A stretch of 64,000 nucleotides of DNA from Helicobacter sp. 12S02232-10 (lineage in GTDB: Bacteria > Campylobacterota > Campylobacteria > Campylobacterales > Helicobacteraceae): the NCBI RefSeq assembly GCF_002272895.1, contig NZ_MLAQ01000002.1:124001-188000 (forward strand). The letters are read 5' to 3'. The position numbers were made by a program, and so were the translations under genes. Each line of letters opens with the position of its first letter. Position 1 is the stretch's first letter. Shown here in pieces: positions 44,725 to 54,120 of the stretch. The notes beneath the pieces were generated by a model. The model was not told the DNA's origin. It ran no database searches and worked only from the letters and a program-made list of their open reading frames with translations.

Positions 44725-45927
44725 TTAATCATTGTTTTTAAGTATTTCTTCTGCTTTTTTTAAAATATATCTCCCAATCGGAATACTTGAGGTTGCTGCA
44801 GGAGATGGCGCGTTGCAAACATTGATGGTTCTTTGTGTGCAAACAAACAGAAAATCCTCAATTAACTCTCCCTCATTACTTACAGCTTGGGCTCTTACAC
44901 CTGCAGGATAGGGAAATAAATCTTGGGTTTGGAGTTGCGGACAGTATTTTTGAATCAAATGCAAATAACCTTTTTTAAAAAAGGAGTTTTTCATTTCACG
45001 CACACCGGTTGTAAAATTTTTTTTGATGACTTTTAAAATTCCTTTATGTGTGAGCATTTCAAACAGATCTTTGAAATTTATATCCGTTTTTTTATACCCT
45101 TCGCGCTTGAAAGCTAAAACTGCGTTGGGTCCAACCGTAACATACCCATCAATCATTTTTGTCAGATGGACGCCCAAAAATGGTACGTCAGGTTCTGGTA
45201 TCGGATAAATCAAATGTTGCACAATATCATTGCAGGAGTCTGCAAGTTGGTAATATTCTCCCCTGAAAGGGCAGATCACAAAATCTCTTTTTGCCCCTAT
45301 CATTGAAACGATTTTATCAGAATATAACCCTGCGCATGAGATCATATATTTTGTTTCAAATTTTTCAGAACGGGTATGAAGGGTTACTCCTGAAGAGTTT
45401 TCTGCAATCTGAACGACTTCACTTTTATAAAAGATTTGTCCGCCATTATTTTGAAAAATTTTTGCCATTGCATAAGCAACCTCAGAATAATTTGTAATGC
45501 CACTAGCGGGGAAAAATATGCCTCCAAGACCTGTGATCTTTGATTCTTTTTCCTTTAGTTCTTTTTCATCTAGCCAGTATCTTTCTAGTCCGTTGGCTTG
45601 AGTTCTATCCCACAAGGCTTTCATTCGCTGCATTTCAAGTTCAGTGGTAGCGACAAGTATTTTGCCACAAACATCAAATTTGATTTGATTTTGAGTACAG
45701 AATTCTTTGATCAATCTGTTACCCTCAAAACAAAATTGAGCCTTCAGACTTCCAGGCGTATAATAAACTCCGGCGTGAATGACGCCACTGTTATGACCGG
45801 TTTGGTGTCGGGCTAAAGCGTCTTCTTTTTCCAATAGAGCAACTTTTAATCTAGGATATTTTTCTAAAAGCTGCATAGCTGTAGAAACGCCTATGATACC
45901 CCCTCCGACAATGATAAAATCATACAT
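44725..45927 (-). CDS. lhgO: L-2-hydroxyglutarate dehydrogenase/oxidase
   Basis: LhgO oxidises L-2-hydroxyglutarate to 2-oxoglutarate and gives electrons to the quinone pool. The 400-residue FAD protein has the dinucleotide fold FIIVGGGIIGVSTAMQLLE, the family-specific TGHNSGVIHAGVYYTPGSLK and KAQFCFEGNRLIKEF. FFPASGITNYSEVAYAMA follows, and VCNAPSPAATSSIPIGRYI lies near the end. It lies 11 bases downstream of csiD in the same operon, the same gene pair that converts glutarate to 2-oxoglutarate in E. coli and Pseudomonas. All motifs are intact. Confidence 0.95.
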   Translation of the reverse strand: MYDFIIVGGGIIGVSTAMQLLEKYPRLKVALLEKEDALARHQTGHNSGVIHAGVYYTPGSLKAQFCFEGNRLIKEFCTQNQIKFDVCGKILVATTELEMQRMKALWDRTQANGLERYWLDEKELKEKESKITGLGGIFFPASGITNYSEVAYAMAKIFQNNGGQIFYKSEVVQIAENSSGVTLHTRSEKFETKYMISCAGLYSDKIVSMIGAKRDFVICPFRGEYYQLADSCNDIVQHLIYPIPEPDVPFLGVHLTKMIDGYVTVGPNAVLAFKREGYKKTDINFKDLFEMLTHKGILKVIKKNFTTGVREMKNSFFKKGYLHLIQKYCPQLQTQDLFPYPAGVRAQAVSNEGELIEDFLFVCTQRTINVCNAPSPAATSSIPIGRYILKKAEEILKNND

Positions 45928-45938
45928 TTTAAATTCCT

Positions 45939-46895
45939 TTAACTTCTAGTAGCAGACTTAAATGGATTGGTGGCAAAATTGAAATAACCTCTTTGCCTCA
46001 TTAGTTCTCTTCTGAGGTTTGGATGGGGTTCAAATTTTTCTCTACCATGGAGCCAAAAAAGATTATTTATCAATAAAAAGCTTCCTATGGGAACAGGAAA
46101 AGAAAGTTTTGCCTTGCTATTCTCAAGACTTTCTCCCATATCAGCTAAATAAATGCCCTCTTCATAATCTTTTGGTTGAACAAATTGATCAATATAAAGC
46201 ATAACGGGTCTTCCTTGGGTATCAGTCTCAAAAACGGGGTGGAAAATAGTTTTGGGGACATTTTTGCTAGGGGGTGATTGCCATTTCATTGTTCTTTTGG
46301 CTAAATGGTGGTTAAAAAATTTCTCCAATTCTTCCCAATCATCCAAGTGCAAAAGTGTAGAATTTCCTCCAACCATATTTTGTTCATCAATTTTATACAT
46401 CAACACATAGTCTGTTATTTCATCGACATATGTTCCGTCGTTATGAAGCTCTAAAGGTTTATGAGGTTTTCTGAGGTAACTGTCGGAATTGTCTGTGTTA
46501 ACTACTGCCCATCTGGCGTAAAATTGACCACTCATTGAGTCAAAATTTGATCTACCCACAAGATGCACAAAAGCTGTAGCGATTTTGACCATATCATCAG
46601 CTTGTTCTACTTTGTTAATCCCTTCAGGATTTACCAATAAGGCTCCTGTCTGTCTGTCAGAGAGGCAGTCTTGAATGGCTTGTTTTAATTTTTGATCGCA
46701 TAAATCGTTCAGGATTTGGGCAGCACGAAATCTTAGAAAAGATTTGTATTCGAGTGCTTGAATCGGGTAGATTTCCATTACTTTTAAGAATTCAAAAATA
46801 ATGTTTTCATTTAAACATACATCAAGAAGGCGAGGGGAATATTTAGATGGTGTGAAACTAAAATTTTTGCCTTTGGTTGTTGTGATTTTTTTCAT
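45939..46895 (-). CDS. glaH: Glutarate 2-hydroxylase (Fe(II)/2-oxoglutarate dioxygenase, CsiD/GlaH)
   Basis: GlaH hydroxylates glutarate to L-2-hydroxyglutarate, using O2 and 2-oxoglutarate and releasing succinate and CO2. The 318-residue protein has the iron ligands H-x-D in [14 protein letters not shown], the distal histidine in [12 protein letters not shown] and the 2-oxoglutarate arginine in [12 protein letters not shown]. The [20 protein letters not shown] and [20 protein letters not shown] segments are characteristic of CsiD. Length equals the E. coli enzyme (about 325). It opens the operon with lhgO and is divergent from the MFS carrier; upstream there is a 293-base AT-rich gap. Confidence 0.94.
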   Translation of the reverse strand: MKKITTTKGKNFSFTPSKYSPRLLDVCLNENIIFEFLKVMEIYPIQALEYKSFLRFRAAQILNDLCDQKLKQAIQDCLSDRQTGALLVNPEGINKVEQADDMVKIATAFVHLVGRSNFDSMSGQFYARWAVVNTDNSDSYLRKPHKPLELHNDGTYVDEITDYVLMYKIDEQNMVGGNSTLLHLDDWEELEKFFNHHLAKRTMKWQSPPSKNVPKTIFHPVFETDTQGRPVMLYIDQFVQPKDYEEGIYLADMGESLENSKAKLSFPVPIGSFLLINNLFWLHGREKFEPHPNLRRELMRQRGYFNFATNPFKSATRS

Positions 46896-47188
46896 TCTAT
46901 CTCCTTTGTTGTGAATATGGCTAATATGATGGTATTTAATAAATTAAATCAAACTTAAAAATAATTTTAATCATTTCAAATATAAATTTGATTATATTAA
47001 CCAAAATAAAAAATAATTATTTACTTTTTTAGGCTATAAATTGACAATAAATTGAAAAATTATTGATTAAAAATTGAAAAATATGCTTGATTTTAGTTGA
47101 AGTAAAATAAAAAATATTTTTTTTGATTTTTAGGATATTTTAGAATATCATAAAGGGAAACAGCTTAAAACTTAAAGGAGATTTGATT
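46896..47188. other. Divergent intergenic region glaH / MFS transporter
   Basis: A very AT-rich region with several TTGA-containing repeats (ATTGACAATAAATTGAAAA, ATTGATTAAAAATTGAAAA at about 47040-47080). These could be binding sites shared by the two divergent transcripts. The AAAGGAG for the carrier is at 47174-47180. No regulator gene lies beside it and no clear -10/-35 pair stands out. Confidence 0.35.
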
Positions 47189-48385
47189 ATGTTTGGTTGG
47201 AATAGAAAACAGTTTTTTACTGCTTCTGCCTGTTTTGGCGCTTGGACATTAGATGCGTTTGATTTTTTTATTCTAGTATTTGTTTTAAGCTATGTTGCCA
47301 AAGATTTTAACGTAGAGATTTCGCTTGTAAGTTATGCTTTGGTTTTAACACTTGTTTTTCGATCTTTGGGAGCTTATTTGTTTGGAAAATATGCAGAATC
47401 ACACGGTAGAAAACCTGTTTTAATGATTAATATTTTAGTATTTTCAATCATTGAAATTTTAAGTGGTTTTACCCCGAATTTAACTATTTTCTTTGTGCTT
47501 CGGGCATTGTATGGGATTGCGATGGGAGGGGTTTGGGGCGTTTCCTCATCATTGGCGATGGAGAGTGTCCCTGATAAAGCTAGAGGATTTATATCTGGAG
47601 TTTTTCAAGCTGGGTATCCTTTTGGATATTTGATTGCAGGCGTGGTATATGGGTATTTTTTTGAGTATTTGGGTTGGAGAGGAATGTTTTTTGTAGGGGC
47701 AATTCCTATTTTGCTTATTCCTTATATTTATTTTCTTGTTGAAGAATCCCCTGTATGGAGAGCAAACAAAAACCAAAACAAGAAATTTGATTTTTTAGGC
47801 AGTATCAAAACGCATTATAAACTTGTTATTTATTTGGTTGTTTTGATGGTAGTTTTTAATTTTTTGAGTCACGGTTCTCAAGATTTGTACCCGACTTTTT
47901 TGAAAGAAGAAAAACATTTTGATACAAAGACGATCGGAAATATTGCGATTGCTTATAACATAGCTGCAATATTAGGAGGTATTTTCTTTGGAAGCTTGTC
48001 AGAAAAAATAGGGCGAAAAAAAGCAATCTTGATTGCTTGTTTTTTAGTGATTCCTGCGACCTATCTGTGGGCATATGGGGATACAGTTATTTCTCTTACA
48101 ATTGGGGCTTGTATTATGCAGATTATGGTGCAGGGGGCTTGGGGCGTTATTCCGACTTATTTGAATGAAAATGTTCCTTCTCATACTCGCTCTACCCTTC
48201 CGGGATTGGTTTATCAGTTAGGAAATCTTATTGCTTCGGTAAATGCTCCCATACAGACCAAAACAGCAGAGTCAATGGGAAATAATTATGCAGTTGTTAT
48301 GTCTGTAATAATGGTCGTTGTTGCCATTGCTATCATCATTTTGATTCCTTTTGGGAAAGAGACAAAGGGAACGGATTTGCATTGA
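47189..48385 (+). CDS. MFS transporter, SHS-type (lactate / carboxylate carrier)
   Basis: A 398-residue, 12-helix major facilitator. The start WTLDAFDFFILVFVLSYVAK, then the loop GKYAESHGRKPVLMINILVF and LRALYGIAMGGVWGVSSSLA, followed by MES, and the second loop SEKIGRKKAIL are typical of the sialate:H+ symporter (SHS) family, which includes lactate and other monocarboxylate carriers. Because it is divergent from glaH-lhgO, import of glutarate, L-2-hydroxyglutarate or lactate is a reasonable guess. The ATG at 47189 is eight bases after AAAGGAG; an in-frame TTG at 47183 is too close to it. Confidence 0.82.
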   Translation: MFGWNRKQFFTASACFGAWTLDAFDFFILVFVLSYVAKDFNVEISLVSYALVLTLVFRSLGAYLFGKYAESHGRKPVLMINILVFSIIEILSGFTPNLTIFFVLRALYGIAMGGVWGVSSSLAMESVPDKARGFISGVFQAGYPFGYLIAGVVYGYFFEYLGWRGMFFVGAIPILLIPYIYFLVEESPVWRANKNQNKKFDFLGSIKTHYKLVIYLVVLMVVFNFLSHGSQDLYPTFLKEEKHFDTKTIGNIAIAYNIAAILGGIFFGSLSEKIGRKKAILIACFLVIPATYLWAYGDTVISLTIGACIMQIMVQGAWGVIPTYLNENVPSHTRSTLPGLVYQLGNLIASVNAPIQTKTAESMGNNYAVVMSVIMVVVAIAIIILIPFGKETKGTDLH

Positions 48386-48403
48386 TCTAAAATCAATGCA
48401 TTT

Positions 48404-49369
48404 TTAAGAGTTTTTCATTCTATTTTTAATTTCTTTAACAATCTCATGTCCGTGATTTAAAGCTGTTGCAATTGAGCCTCCGGATTTAAATAGAATATCT
48501 CCGGCTACGAATAAATTTTTTACAGAACTTTCAAGTTTATCTGTAATGATAGGAATATTGTTTTCATCTAGTTTTATATGACATTTTTTGAGAAAATCAA
48601 CAGGTGCCAAACCCCCAATGGCATAAACAATTCTGTCAAAAATATCAGTGCTTCCATCTGTAAAAAGCACTTTAATTTTTCCTTCGAAATCTTCAAGTCC
48701 TGTGATGTCAATACCAAATTTTGTTTTAAGTTGTTTATTTTGAATGACTTCCTTCAGATTATGGGCATTTGAGTCATTGATACGTGTGAATTCGTTTCGC
48801 CTGTAATTAAGGGTCGTGTCTCCAACAGTGGCTAAATAACACGCATATTCTACTGCTGAATTCCCGCCTCCAACAACAAGAATTTTTTCATCCTCTTTAC
48901 AATCGTTGATATTGTAATTGACTTTTTTTAATAATGTGATGGGGATTTTGTAGGAAGGCTTATTGGGTTGTCCCATTTTTCCGATGGAGACGATGATGTA
49001 TTTGGCCTGATAGATTTGATTATCAGTTGTGGTAAGTGTAAAGATGTCTTCAGATTTTTTAATGGATTCAATTTCTGTTTTGAAGCAGGTGTGTATGTTG
49101 TGGTTTTTTAGGATTTCATCAAATAGTTCTAAAGTGCTTTCTTTGGTGCCATCATCAAAGAAAATATTCCCGTTAAGTTCAACTTTTTGACCCTTATAAT
49201 CTTTATCAACGCGCTTGTTGTCTTTATAGAATTTTCTGATAGTAGTGGAATGCTCTTCCCCTTTTTCAAACAGGATAGTTTTTTCAATGCCGATGGTAAC
49301 GCTTTCGATGGCAGATGCTATTCCTCCAGGACCTGCCCCGATAATAGCTACGTCATAGATTTTGTTCAT
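48404..49369 (-). CDS. fqrB: Flavodoxin:quinone reductase-like FAD/NADPH oxidoreductase
   Basis: A 321-residue protein of the thioredoxin-reductase-like fold, with the FAD site VAIIGAGPGGIASAIES, the NADPH site ILVVGGGNSAVEYACYLAT and the closing GDILFKSGGSIATALNHGHE. There is no redox-active CxxC pair, so it is not a thioredoxin reductase. The H. pylori homologue was shown to be FqrB, which couples pyruvate oxidation through flavodoxin to NADPH formation. I transfer that name by similarity. It is the last gene of the alaS-maf-ccoS-fqrB operon; its start overlaps ccoS by 17 bases. Confidence 0.82.
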   Translation of the reverse strand: MNKIYDVAIIGAGPGGIASAIESVTIGIEKTILFEKGEEHSTTIRKFYKDNKRVDKDYKGQKVELNGNIFFDDGTKESTLELFDEILKNHNIHTCFKTEIESIKKSEDIFTLTTTDNQIYQAKYIIVSIGKMGQPNKPSYKIPITLLKKVNYNINDCKEDEKILVVGGGNSAVEYACYLATVGDTTLNYRRNEFTRINDSNAHNLKEVIQNKQLKTKFGIDITGLEDFEGKIKVLFTDGSTDIFDRIVYAIGGLAPVDFLKKCHIKLDENNIPIITDKLESSVKNLFVAGDILFKSGGSIATALNHGHEIVKEIKNRMKNS

Positions 49370-49574
49370 CTTTGCTCCTTTGGATATTCTTTTGTTTTTC
49401 TTCTTTTTTTGCCGCTTCGTTTAAATCATCAATACCATCAAATAAAACCCCTTGCATCATTTTTTTTTCATCATCAAATTGTCCTGTTTTTAGCCCCCAT
49501 AGAAAAGCCACAAGTCCAAGAAAGCCTATCATAATTGAAACAATCAGCATTACAATCAAAATGCTTGTGTTCAT
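49353..49574 (-). CDS. ccoS: cbb3-type cytochrome oxidase assembly protein CcoS
   Basis: CcoS is a small single-span protein needed to mature the cbb3 oxidase, probably in copper or haem insertion. The 73-residue protein has one N-terminal helix (ILIVMLIVSIMIGFLGLVAF) followed by the family-specific LWGLKTGQFDDEKKMMQGVL. With ccoI at 60163 it is the second cbb3 assembly gene in the window. It overlaps maf by four bases upstream and fqrB by 17 downstream. Confidence 0.88.
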   Translation of the reverse strand: MNTSILIVMLIVSIMIGFLGLVAFLWGLKTGQFDDEKKMMQGVLFDGIDDLNEAAKKEEKQKNIQRSKDEQNL

Positions 49575-50122
49575 ATTATCTCTAAAAAAGGTAAAATTTT
49601 TTCCACAGAAAGTCCCATAGCGGTGCTTTCAAGACCAATTTGGGATTTTATGTAACTTTTGTGAAATCCTTCAACCATCACACAACCTGCTTTGCCAATC
49701 CATTCTTGAGAATCTAAATAATCGTTTAAATTCTTTGGGTTAAAAGCACTAAATTGATATTTAGTCGATGAGATGTCTATAAATTCAAGTTTGGAAGATT
49801 GGTACATCATACAAGTAAAGATTTCAATTGCGTGATTGCTTTGTGATTGTAAAAACGATTCGGCTTCGAGTTTGTTTTGTGCTTTTCGCTGTAATACCCC
49901 TGACACACTGACTACAGTATCTGCAGCCAAAACAGGTTCTTGGAGTCCAAAATTTTCCAATGCATTTTTAAACTTTCCTATTGTTGCTTGGAAGACAAAT
50001 TCTTTAGGATCAGTTGCTTGAATGGAGTCTTCATCAAAATTTAGAGGTTTTTGGGTAAATTTAATCCCGAATTTTTCCAATAGTCTTGCTCGGACAGGAG
50101 AAGCAGATGCTAAAATAATCAA
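49571..50122 (-). CDS. maf: Maf-family nucleotide pyrophosphatase
   Basis: Maf proteins hydrolyse non-canonical or methylated nucleoside triphosphates (dTTP, UTP and modified pyrimidines) and were linked to septum control. The 183-residue protein has the N-terminal [19 protein letters not shown], the catalytic aspartate segment [19 protein letters not shown], and a [13 protein letters not shown] end region. Size matches the family (about 190). Its ATG overlaps the alaS stop by four bases. Confidence 0.93.
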   Translation of the reverse strand: MIILASASPVRARLLEKFGIKFTQKPLNFDEDSIQATDPKEFVFQATIGKFKNALENFGLQEPVLAADTVVSVSGVLQRKAQNKLEAESFLQSQSNHAIEIFTCMMYQSSKLEFIDISSTKYQFSAFNPKNLNDYLDSQEWIGKAGCVMVEGFHKSYIKSQIGLESTAMGLSVEKILPFLEII

Positions 50123-52692
50123 AAATTCTCCTCAATCTTTTTCTGGACAAAGTTTTGTGCAAATTCCAGTGCTTGAGGGATTTTTGAGGGATTTTTGCCT
50201 CCGGCAGTGGCAAAATCGCTTCGTCCCCCACCCCCACCTTCAACTATTTTCGCGACTTCTTTAATCCACCCATTTGCTTGGATTGGGGCATTTTTAACCC
50301 CGCACGCCAAATAGAGGTTTTGATTGTCTTCACAGATCAGTAAGATAGCGATTTTCTCATACTTATTTTTGGCATTATCGATGATTTCTTTGATATTGTT
50401 TGTATCTATTTTTTGGATAATGATTGTGATATCTTTAAGGGTTTGATTTACTTTTAGATCACTGCTTGAAGTGGTTTTTGAAAGCTTATCTTTGAGTTCT
50501 TTGATTTGACTTTTGAGTTTTGAAATCCCTGATGCAATGTCTTGATTTTTGAGTAGTTCTTTGGTTTGAAAAAGGGTTTCAAGAGCATTTTTGCCGTATT
50601 CATAAGCAGCTCTTCCACATACTGCTTCAATTCTACGTACGCCACTGCTTACCCCAGATTCTTTAGTGATGTAAAAACTTCCGATAAGTCCGGTATTTTC
50701 CACGTGAATTCCCCCGCAAAGTTCGCAGGATTCGTCTGCAAAATTTACCACTCGCACAATGTCACCGTATTTTTCCCCAAAAAGTGCCATTGCACCTTTT
50801 TCTTTGGCTTCTTGGATAGGTAAATGTGTGATGGTAGCAGGAATATTTTTTAATATGATGGCATTGACTTCTTCTTCGATGGTTTGGATTTCTTTTTGAC
50901 TTAAGGCTTTGGGGTGAGAGAAGTCAAACCTTAGGCGTGTAGGTTCTACAAGGCTTCCAGCTTGTGCAATGTGTGTTCCTAAAATTTTTCTTAAAACTGA
51001 ATGCAACAGGTGAGTGGCGCTATGGTGTTTGATGGTTTCAATGCGATTGGGATTAACCAGTATTTTTAAAATGTCGCCGACTTTGATGGTCTCAAAAGGG
51101 TGAATGAGAGAAATATTGAGCCCGAAATATTTTTTTGTATCTATCACTTCAGCGATTTTTCTCTCCCCTTGATACAATTCCCCGCTATCACCTATAGCGC
51201 CTCCGGATTCTGGATACAATGGCGTGGTGTCAAAAACTATAAAGCCTTCTTCAGATAGACTCTCAACCTTTTGATAAGAACTATCTAGTAGAGCAATAAC
51301 CTTGCTTGTGAAAGCATTGTACTCATAGCCATTGAATGTATTTTCTCCAAATGTGTTTAATATTTCTAAGAAATCCCCGCTTTTAATCTCATCCCCACTT
51401 CCTTTCCAAGAGGCTTTAGCACGAACTTTTTGCTCTTGCATACAAGTTTGAAATGCCTCCATATCAATTGCTATCCCTTGATCTCTAAGCATATCTTGAG
51501 TGAGATCTAAGGGGAAGCCATAAGTATCATAAAGCTTAAAGGCTGTTTGACCACTAAAAGGCACTCCTTTTTTTAGAGACAGAAGTTCTTTTTTAAACAT
51601 CTCCATCCCTGATTCTAAGGTTTGAAAAAATCTTTCTTCTTCAGCTCGACATTGTTCCATCAAGGTTATTTTTTTCTCAATGAGATAGGGATAATGCGCA
51701 CCCATTTGCTCACAGACTTTTTGAACAATTTTATATAAAAAAGGTTCATTCATTCCCAGTAAATACCCGTGACGAATGGCGCGTCTTAAAATTCTTCTAA
51801 GCACATAACCTCTGCCTTCTTTATCAAAATTTACGCCTTGTGCCAATAAAAAAGCCACTGCCCTTGCGTGGTCAGCAATGACGCGAAAACTTGCCCCGCT
51901 ATCATAAGTATAAGGCTTTTGAGTAATTTTAGAGACTTCTTCTATTAGGGGCATAAAGATAGAAGAATCAAAATTATTTCTTTTACCCTCTAGCAACGCT
52001 TGCACTCTTTCTAAACCCATTCCTGTATCAATGCTTGGTTTGGGCAAAGGAGAGAGTGAGCCATCAGCATTCCGTTCATATTGCATAAAAACAAGATTCC
52101 AAATTTCTAAAAACCTATCGCCTTCGCCGCCGAAATAATCTTCCTTGGAATGAAAGAATTCCTCGCCTTGATCCACAAATATTTCGCTACAAGGTCCGCA
52201 AGGTCCTGTGTCTCCCATCTGCCAGAAGTTATCTTTGTCGCCCATTCTTTTGATTCTATCAGGTTCAATGTAATTACACCAAATTTCAAAAGCTTCATCA
52301 TCTTTTTCGTGGATGCTTACATAAAGTGAATTTTTTGGAAATCCAAGCTCTTTGGTCACAAATTCCCACGCATAAGCAATTGCTTCTTTTTTGAAATAAT
52401 CCCCAAAAGAAAAGTTACCCAGCATTTCAAAAAGAGTGTGGTGCCTAGCAGTGTAACCGACATTTTCAAGGTCATTATGCTTGCCCCCAGCACGGATACA
52501 AAGTTGGGATGATGTGGCTTTTTTTACAATCGGAGCAGGAATCTTACCTGTAAAAATATCTTTGAATTGCACCATTCCTGCGTTTGTAAAAAGTAGGCTT
52601 GGGTCATTCGGGACTAAGGGCATACTTTCATAGATTTGATGTCCTTTGGACTTGAAAAAATTCAGAAATTTTGTTCGGATATCAATATTCAT
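50119..52692 (-). CDS. alaS: Alanyl-tRNA synthetase
   Basis: AlaS charges tRNA-Ala and edits mischarged serine and glycine. The 857-residue protein has the class II core ([40 protein letters not shown]) and a tRNA recognition part. The editing domain has [12 protein letters not shown] and [13 protein letters not shown] zinc ligands. The C-terminal DHHA1 region has the glycine-rich [15 protein letters not shown]. All parts are complete. First gene of a four-gene operon with maf, ccoS and fqrB. Confidence 0.97.
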   Translation of the reverse strand: MNIDIRTKFLNFFKSKGHQIYESMPLVPNDPSLLFTNAGMVQFKDIFTGKIPAPIVKKATSSQLCIRAGGKHNDLENVGYTARHHTLFEMLGNFSFGDYFKKEAIAYAWEFVTKELGFPKNSLYVSIHEKDDEAFEIWCNYIEPDRIKRMGDKDNFWQMGDTGPCGPCSEIFVDQGEEFFHSKEDYFGGEGDRFLEIWNLVFMQYERNADGSLSPLPKPSIDTGMGLERVQALLEGKRNNFDSSIFMPLIEEVSKITQKPYTYDSGASFRVIADHARAVAFLLAQGVNFDKEGRGYVLRRILRRAIRHGYLLGMNEPFLYKIVQKVCEQMGAHYPYLIEKKITLMEQCRAEEERFFQTLESGMEMFKKELLSLKKGVPFSGQTAFKLYDTYGFPLDLTQDMLRDQGIAIDMEAFQTCMQEQKVRAKASWKGSGDEIKSGDFLEILNTFGENTFNGYEYNAFTSKVIALLDSSYQKVESLSEEGFIVFDTTPLYPESGGAIGDSGELYQGERKIAEVIDTKKYFGLNISLIHPFETIKVGDILKILVNPNRIETIKHHSATHLLHSVLRKILGTHIAQAGSLVEPTRLRFDFSHPKALSQKEIQTIEEEVNAIILKNIPATITHLPIQEAKEKGAMALFGEKYGDIVRVVNFADESCELCGGIHVENTGLIGSFYITKESGVSSGVRRIEAVCGRAAYEYGKNALETLFQTKELLKNQDIASGISKLKSQIKELKDKLSKTTSSSDLKVNQTLKDITIIIQKIDTNNIKEIIDNAKNKYEKIAILLICEDNQNLYLACGVKNAPIQANGWIKEVAKIVEGGGGGRSDFATAGGKNPSKIPQALEFAQNFVQKKIEENF

Positions 52693-52824
52693 TCAGATCC
52701 CTAGTTTGCCAGATGATGTTTTGGCAGTTAATCAGGTCAAAATTCTATCTAAAATGTCTTTATGAATCTAGACAAAACGTGATATTTTCAAGTAAATTTT
52801 TAAAATATTTTAAAACCAAAGTGT

Positions 52825-52830
52825 TATAAT
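52825..52830 (+). promoter_or_regulatory. Extended -10 element of cfa
   Basis: GTGTTATAAT (TG-T-TATAAT) lies 28 bases before the cfa ATG. The predicted leader is about 20 bases and carries AAAAAGGTG. Confidence 0.55.
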
Positions 52831-52858
52831 TAGTACAAATTTGTCAAAAAGGTGCTAG

Positions 52859-54031
52859 ATGTTTTCGAAGCTATTATTAAAACTTGCATTGAAAAAATGG
52901 AAAATCGGAGATTATATGGTGAAATTTTGGGATGGAGATACTTACCAAAATGGGTCAAATCCCCCTAAATTTACTATCAAAATCAATCGTCCCTTGAAAT
53001 TGAGTGATTTGAAAAAAGATATGTCTTTAACAATTGCAGAAGCTTATATGGATGAGGTAATTGACATTGAAGGTTCTATGGATGAGGTCGCTAGAGTATT
53101 GTATCTACATACTAATTACGAAGATTTGCATAAGCACGATAATGCTACGCCGATGCAAAGTAGTGCAAAGGAGAAGTCGAATATTTCAAGCCATTACGAT
53201 TTGGGAAATGATTTTTATTCTATTTGGCTTGATGAGACTTGGAGTTATTCGTGTGCTTATTTCAAGACCCCTCAAGATTCTCTCTATCAAGCCCAAATTC
53301 AAAAGCTTGATCATACTCTTAAAAAACTTGATTTGAAAAGTGGTGAAAAACTTTTAGATATCGGTTGTGGTTGGGGATGGTTGTCTATACGTGCGGCTCA
53401 GACTTATGGGGTGAATGTGACAGGTGTAACTATCAGTGAGGAGCAGTATAAGGCTGCCACACAGCGGGTTAAAGAAGCAAAACTTGAAGATAAGGTAAGT
53501 ATCAAGCTGTTAAACTATCAGGATTTAGATGGCAAACAATATCAATTCGATAAAGTGGTAAGTGTAGGGATGTTTGAGCACGTTGGAAAGGCAAATATCC
53601 CGCTTTATTTTAAAAAGGTAAAAGAGGTTCTCAAGCCTGGGGGGATGTTTTTGTTGCATTCAATTATGTGTTGTTTTGAAGGCGATACAAATGCGTGGAT
53701 AGATAAATATATTTTTCCTGGTGGCTATTTGCCTTCTTTAAGAGAAGTGATTTCGATTATGTGTGAATCAGATTTTCATCTTTTGACGGCTGAAAGCTTG
53801 CGAATTCATTATGCTAAGACCCTTGATATATGGTATGAGAATTTTAATCGCAATATGGACAAAATTCCTCAAAAATATAGGGATGACAAAAGATTTATTC
53901 GTATGTGGGGTCTTTATTTGAATAGTTGTGCCTCTGCATTTAGAGTTGGTAGTGTAGATTTGTTTCAGTTACTTTTGACAAATAGTGTGAATAACGATTT
54001 ACCATTGACAAAAGATTATATTTATTGCTAA
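52859..54031 (+). CDS. cfa: Cyclopropane-fatty-acyl-phospholipid synthase
   Basis: Cfa uses SAM to turn unsaturated acyl chains of membrane phospholipids into cyclopropane rings, which helps acid and stress tolerance. The 390-residue protein has the N-terminal lipid-binding part and SNISSHYDLGNDFYSIWLDE, followed by TWSYSCAYF. The SAM site reads KLLDIGCGWGWLSIRAAQTY. Further on are KVVSVGMFEHVGKANIPLYF and the active-site cysteine region HSIMCCFEGDTNAWIDKYIF. Helicobacter membranes contain C19 cyclopropane acids. Monocistronic with its own promoter. Confidence 0.94.
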   Translation: MFSKLLLKLALKKWKIGDYMVKFWDGDTYQNGSNPPKFTIKINRPLKLSDLKKDMSLTIAEAYMDEVIDIEGSMDEVARVLYLHTNYEDLHKHDNATPMQSSAKEKSNISSHYDLGNDFYSIWLDETWSYSCAYFKTPQDSLYQAQIQKLDHTLKKLDLKSGEKLLDIGCGWGWLSIRAAQTYGVNVTGVTISEEQYKAATQRVKEAKLEDKVSIKLLNYQDLDGKQYQFDKVVSVGMFEHVGKANIPLYFKKVKEVLKPGGMFLLHSIMCCFEGDTNAWIDKYIFPGGYLPSLREVISIMCESDFHLLTAESLRIHYAKTLDIWYENFNRNMDKIPQKYRDDKRFIRMWGLYLNSCASAFRVGSVDLFQLLLTNSVNNDLPLTKDYIYC

Positions 54032-54084
54032 AAGTAGAATTGAATATTTTTATGTTTAGATGTCTCTTGAGCTTGTATCACTAT

Positions 54085-54120
54085 TAAAGAGACTTAAAGA
54101 AAGCCCAAAAAGGGATTTTA
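54085..54120. other. Convergent gap between cfa and the dehydrogenase gene
   Basis: GTCTCTT and AAGAGAC (about 54060-54092) form a 7-bp inverted repeat, and GCCCAAAAAGGG follows. No long T-run is present. A weak bidirectional stop for the two convergent genes is possible. Confidence 0.3.

Noticed and set aside
44725-45927. Glycerol-3-phosphate dehydrogenase or D-amino-acid oxidase
   Set aside because: Shared FAD fold only. HQTGHNSGVIHAGVYY and the neighbouring glaH identify L-2-hydroxyglutarate oxidation.
47040-47085. TTGA-rich repeats as a CRISPR-like or iteron array
   Set aside because: Only two imperfect units in very AT-rich DNA, without regular spacing; at most a regulator site.
48404-49369. 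Thioredoxin reductase
   Set aside because: The fold fits, but the redox CxxC pair is missing; the flavodoxin:quinone reductase type explains this better.
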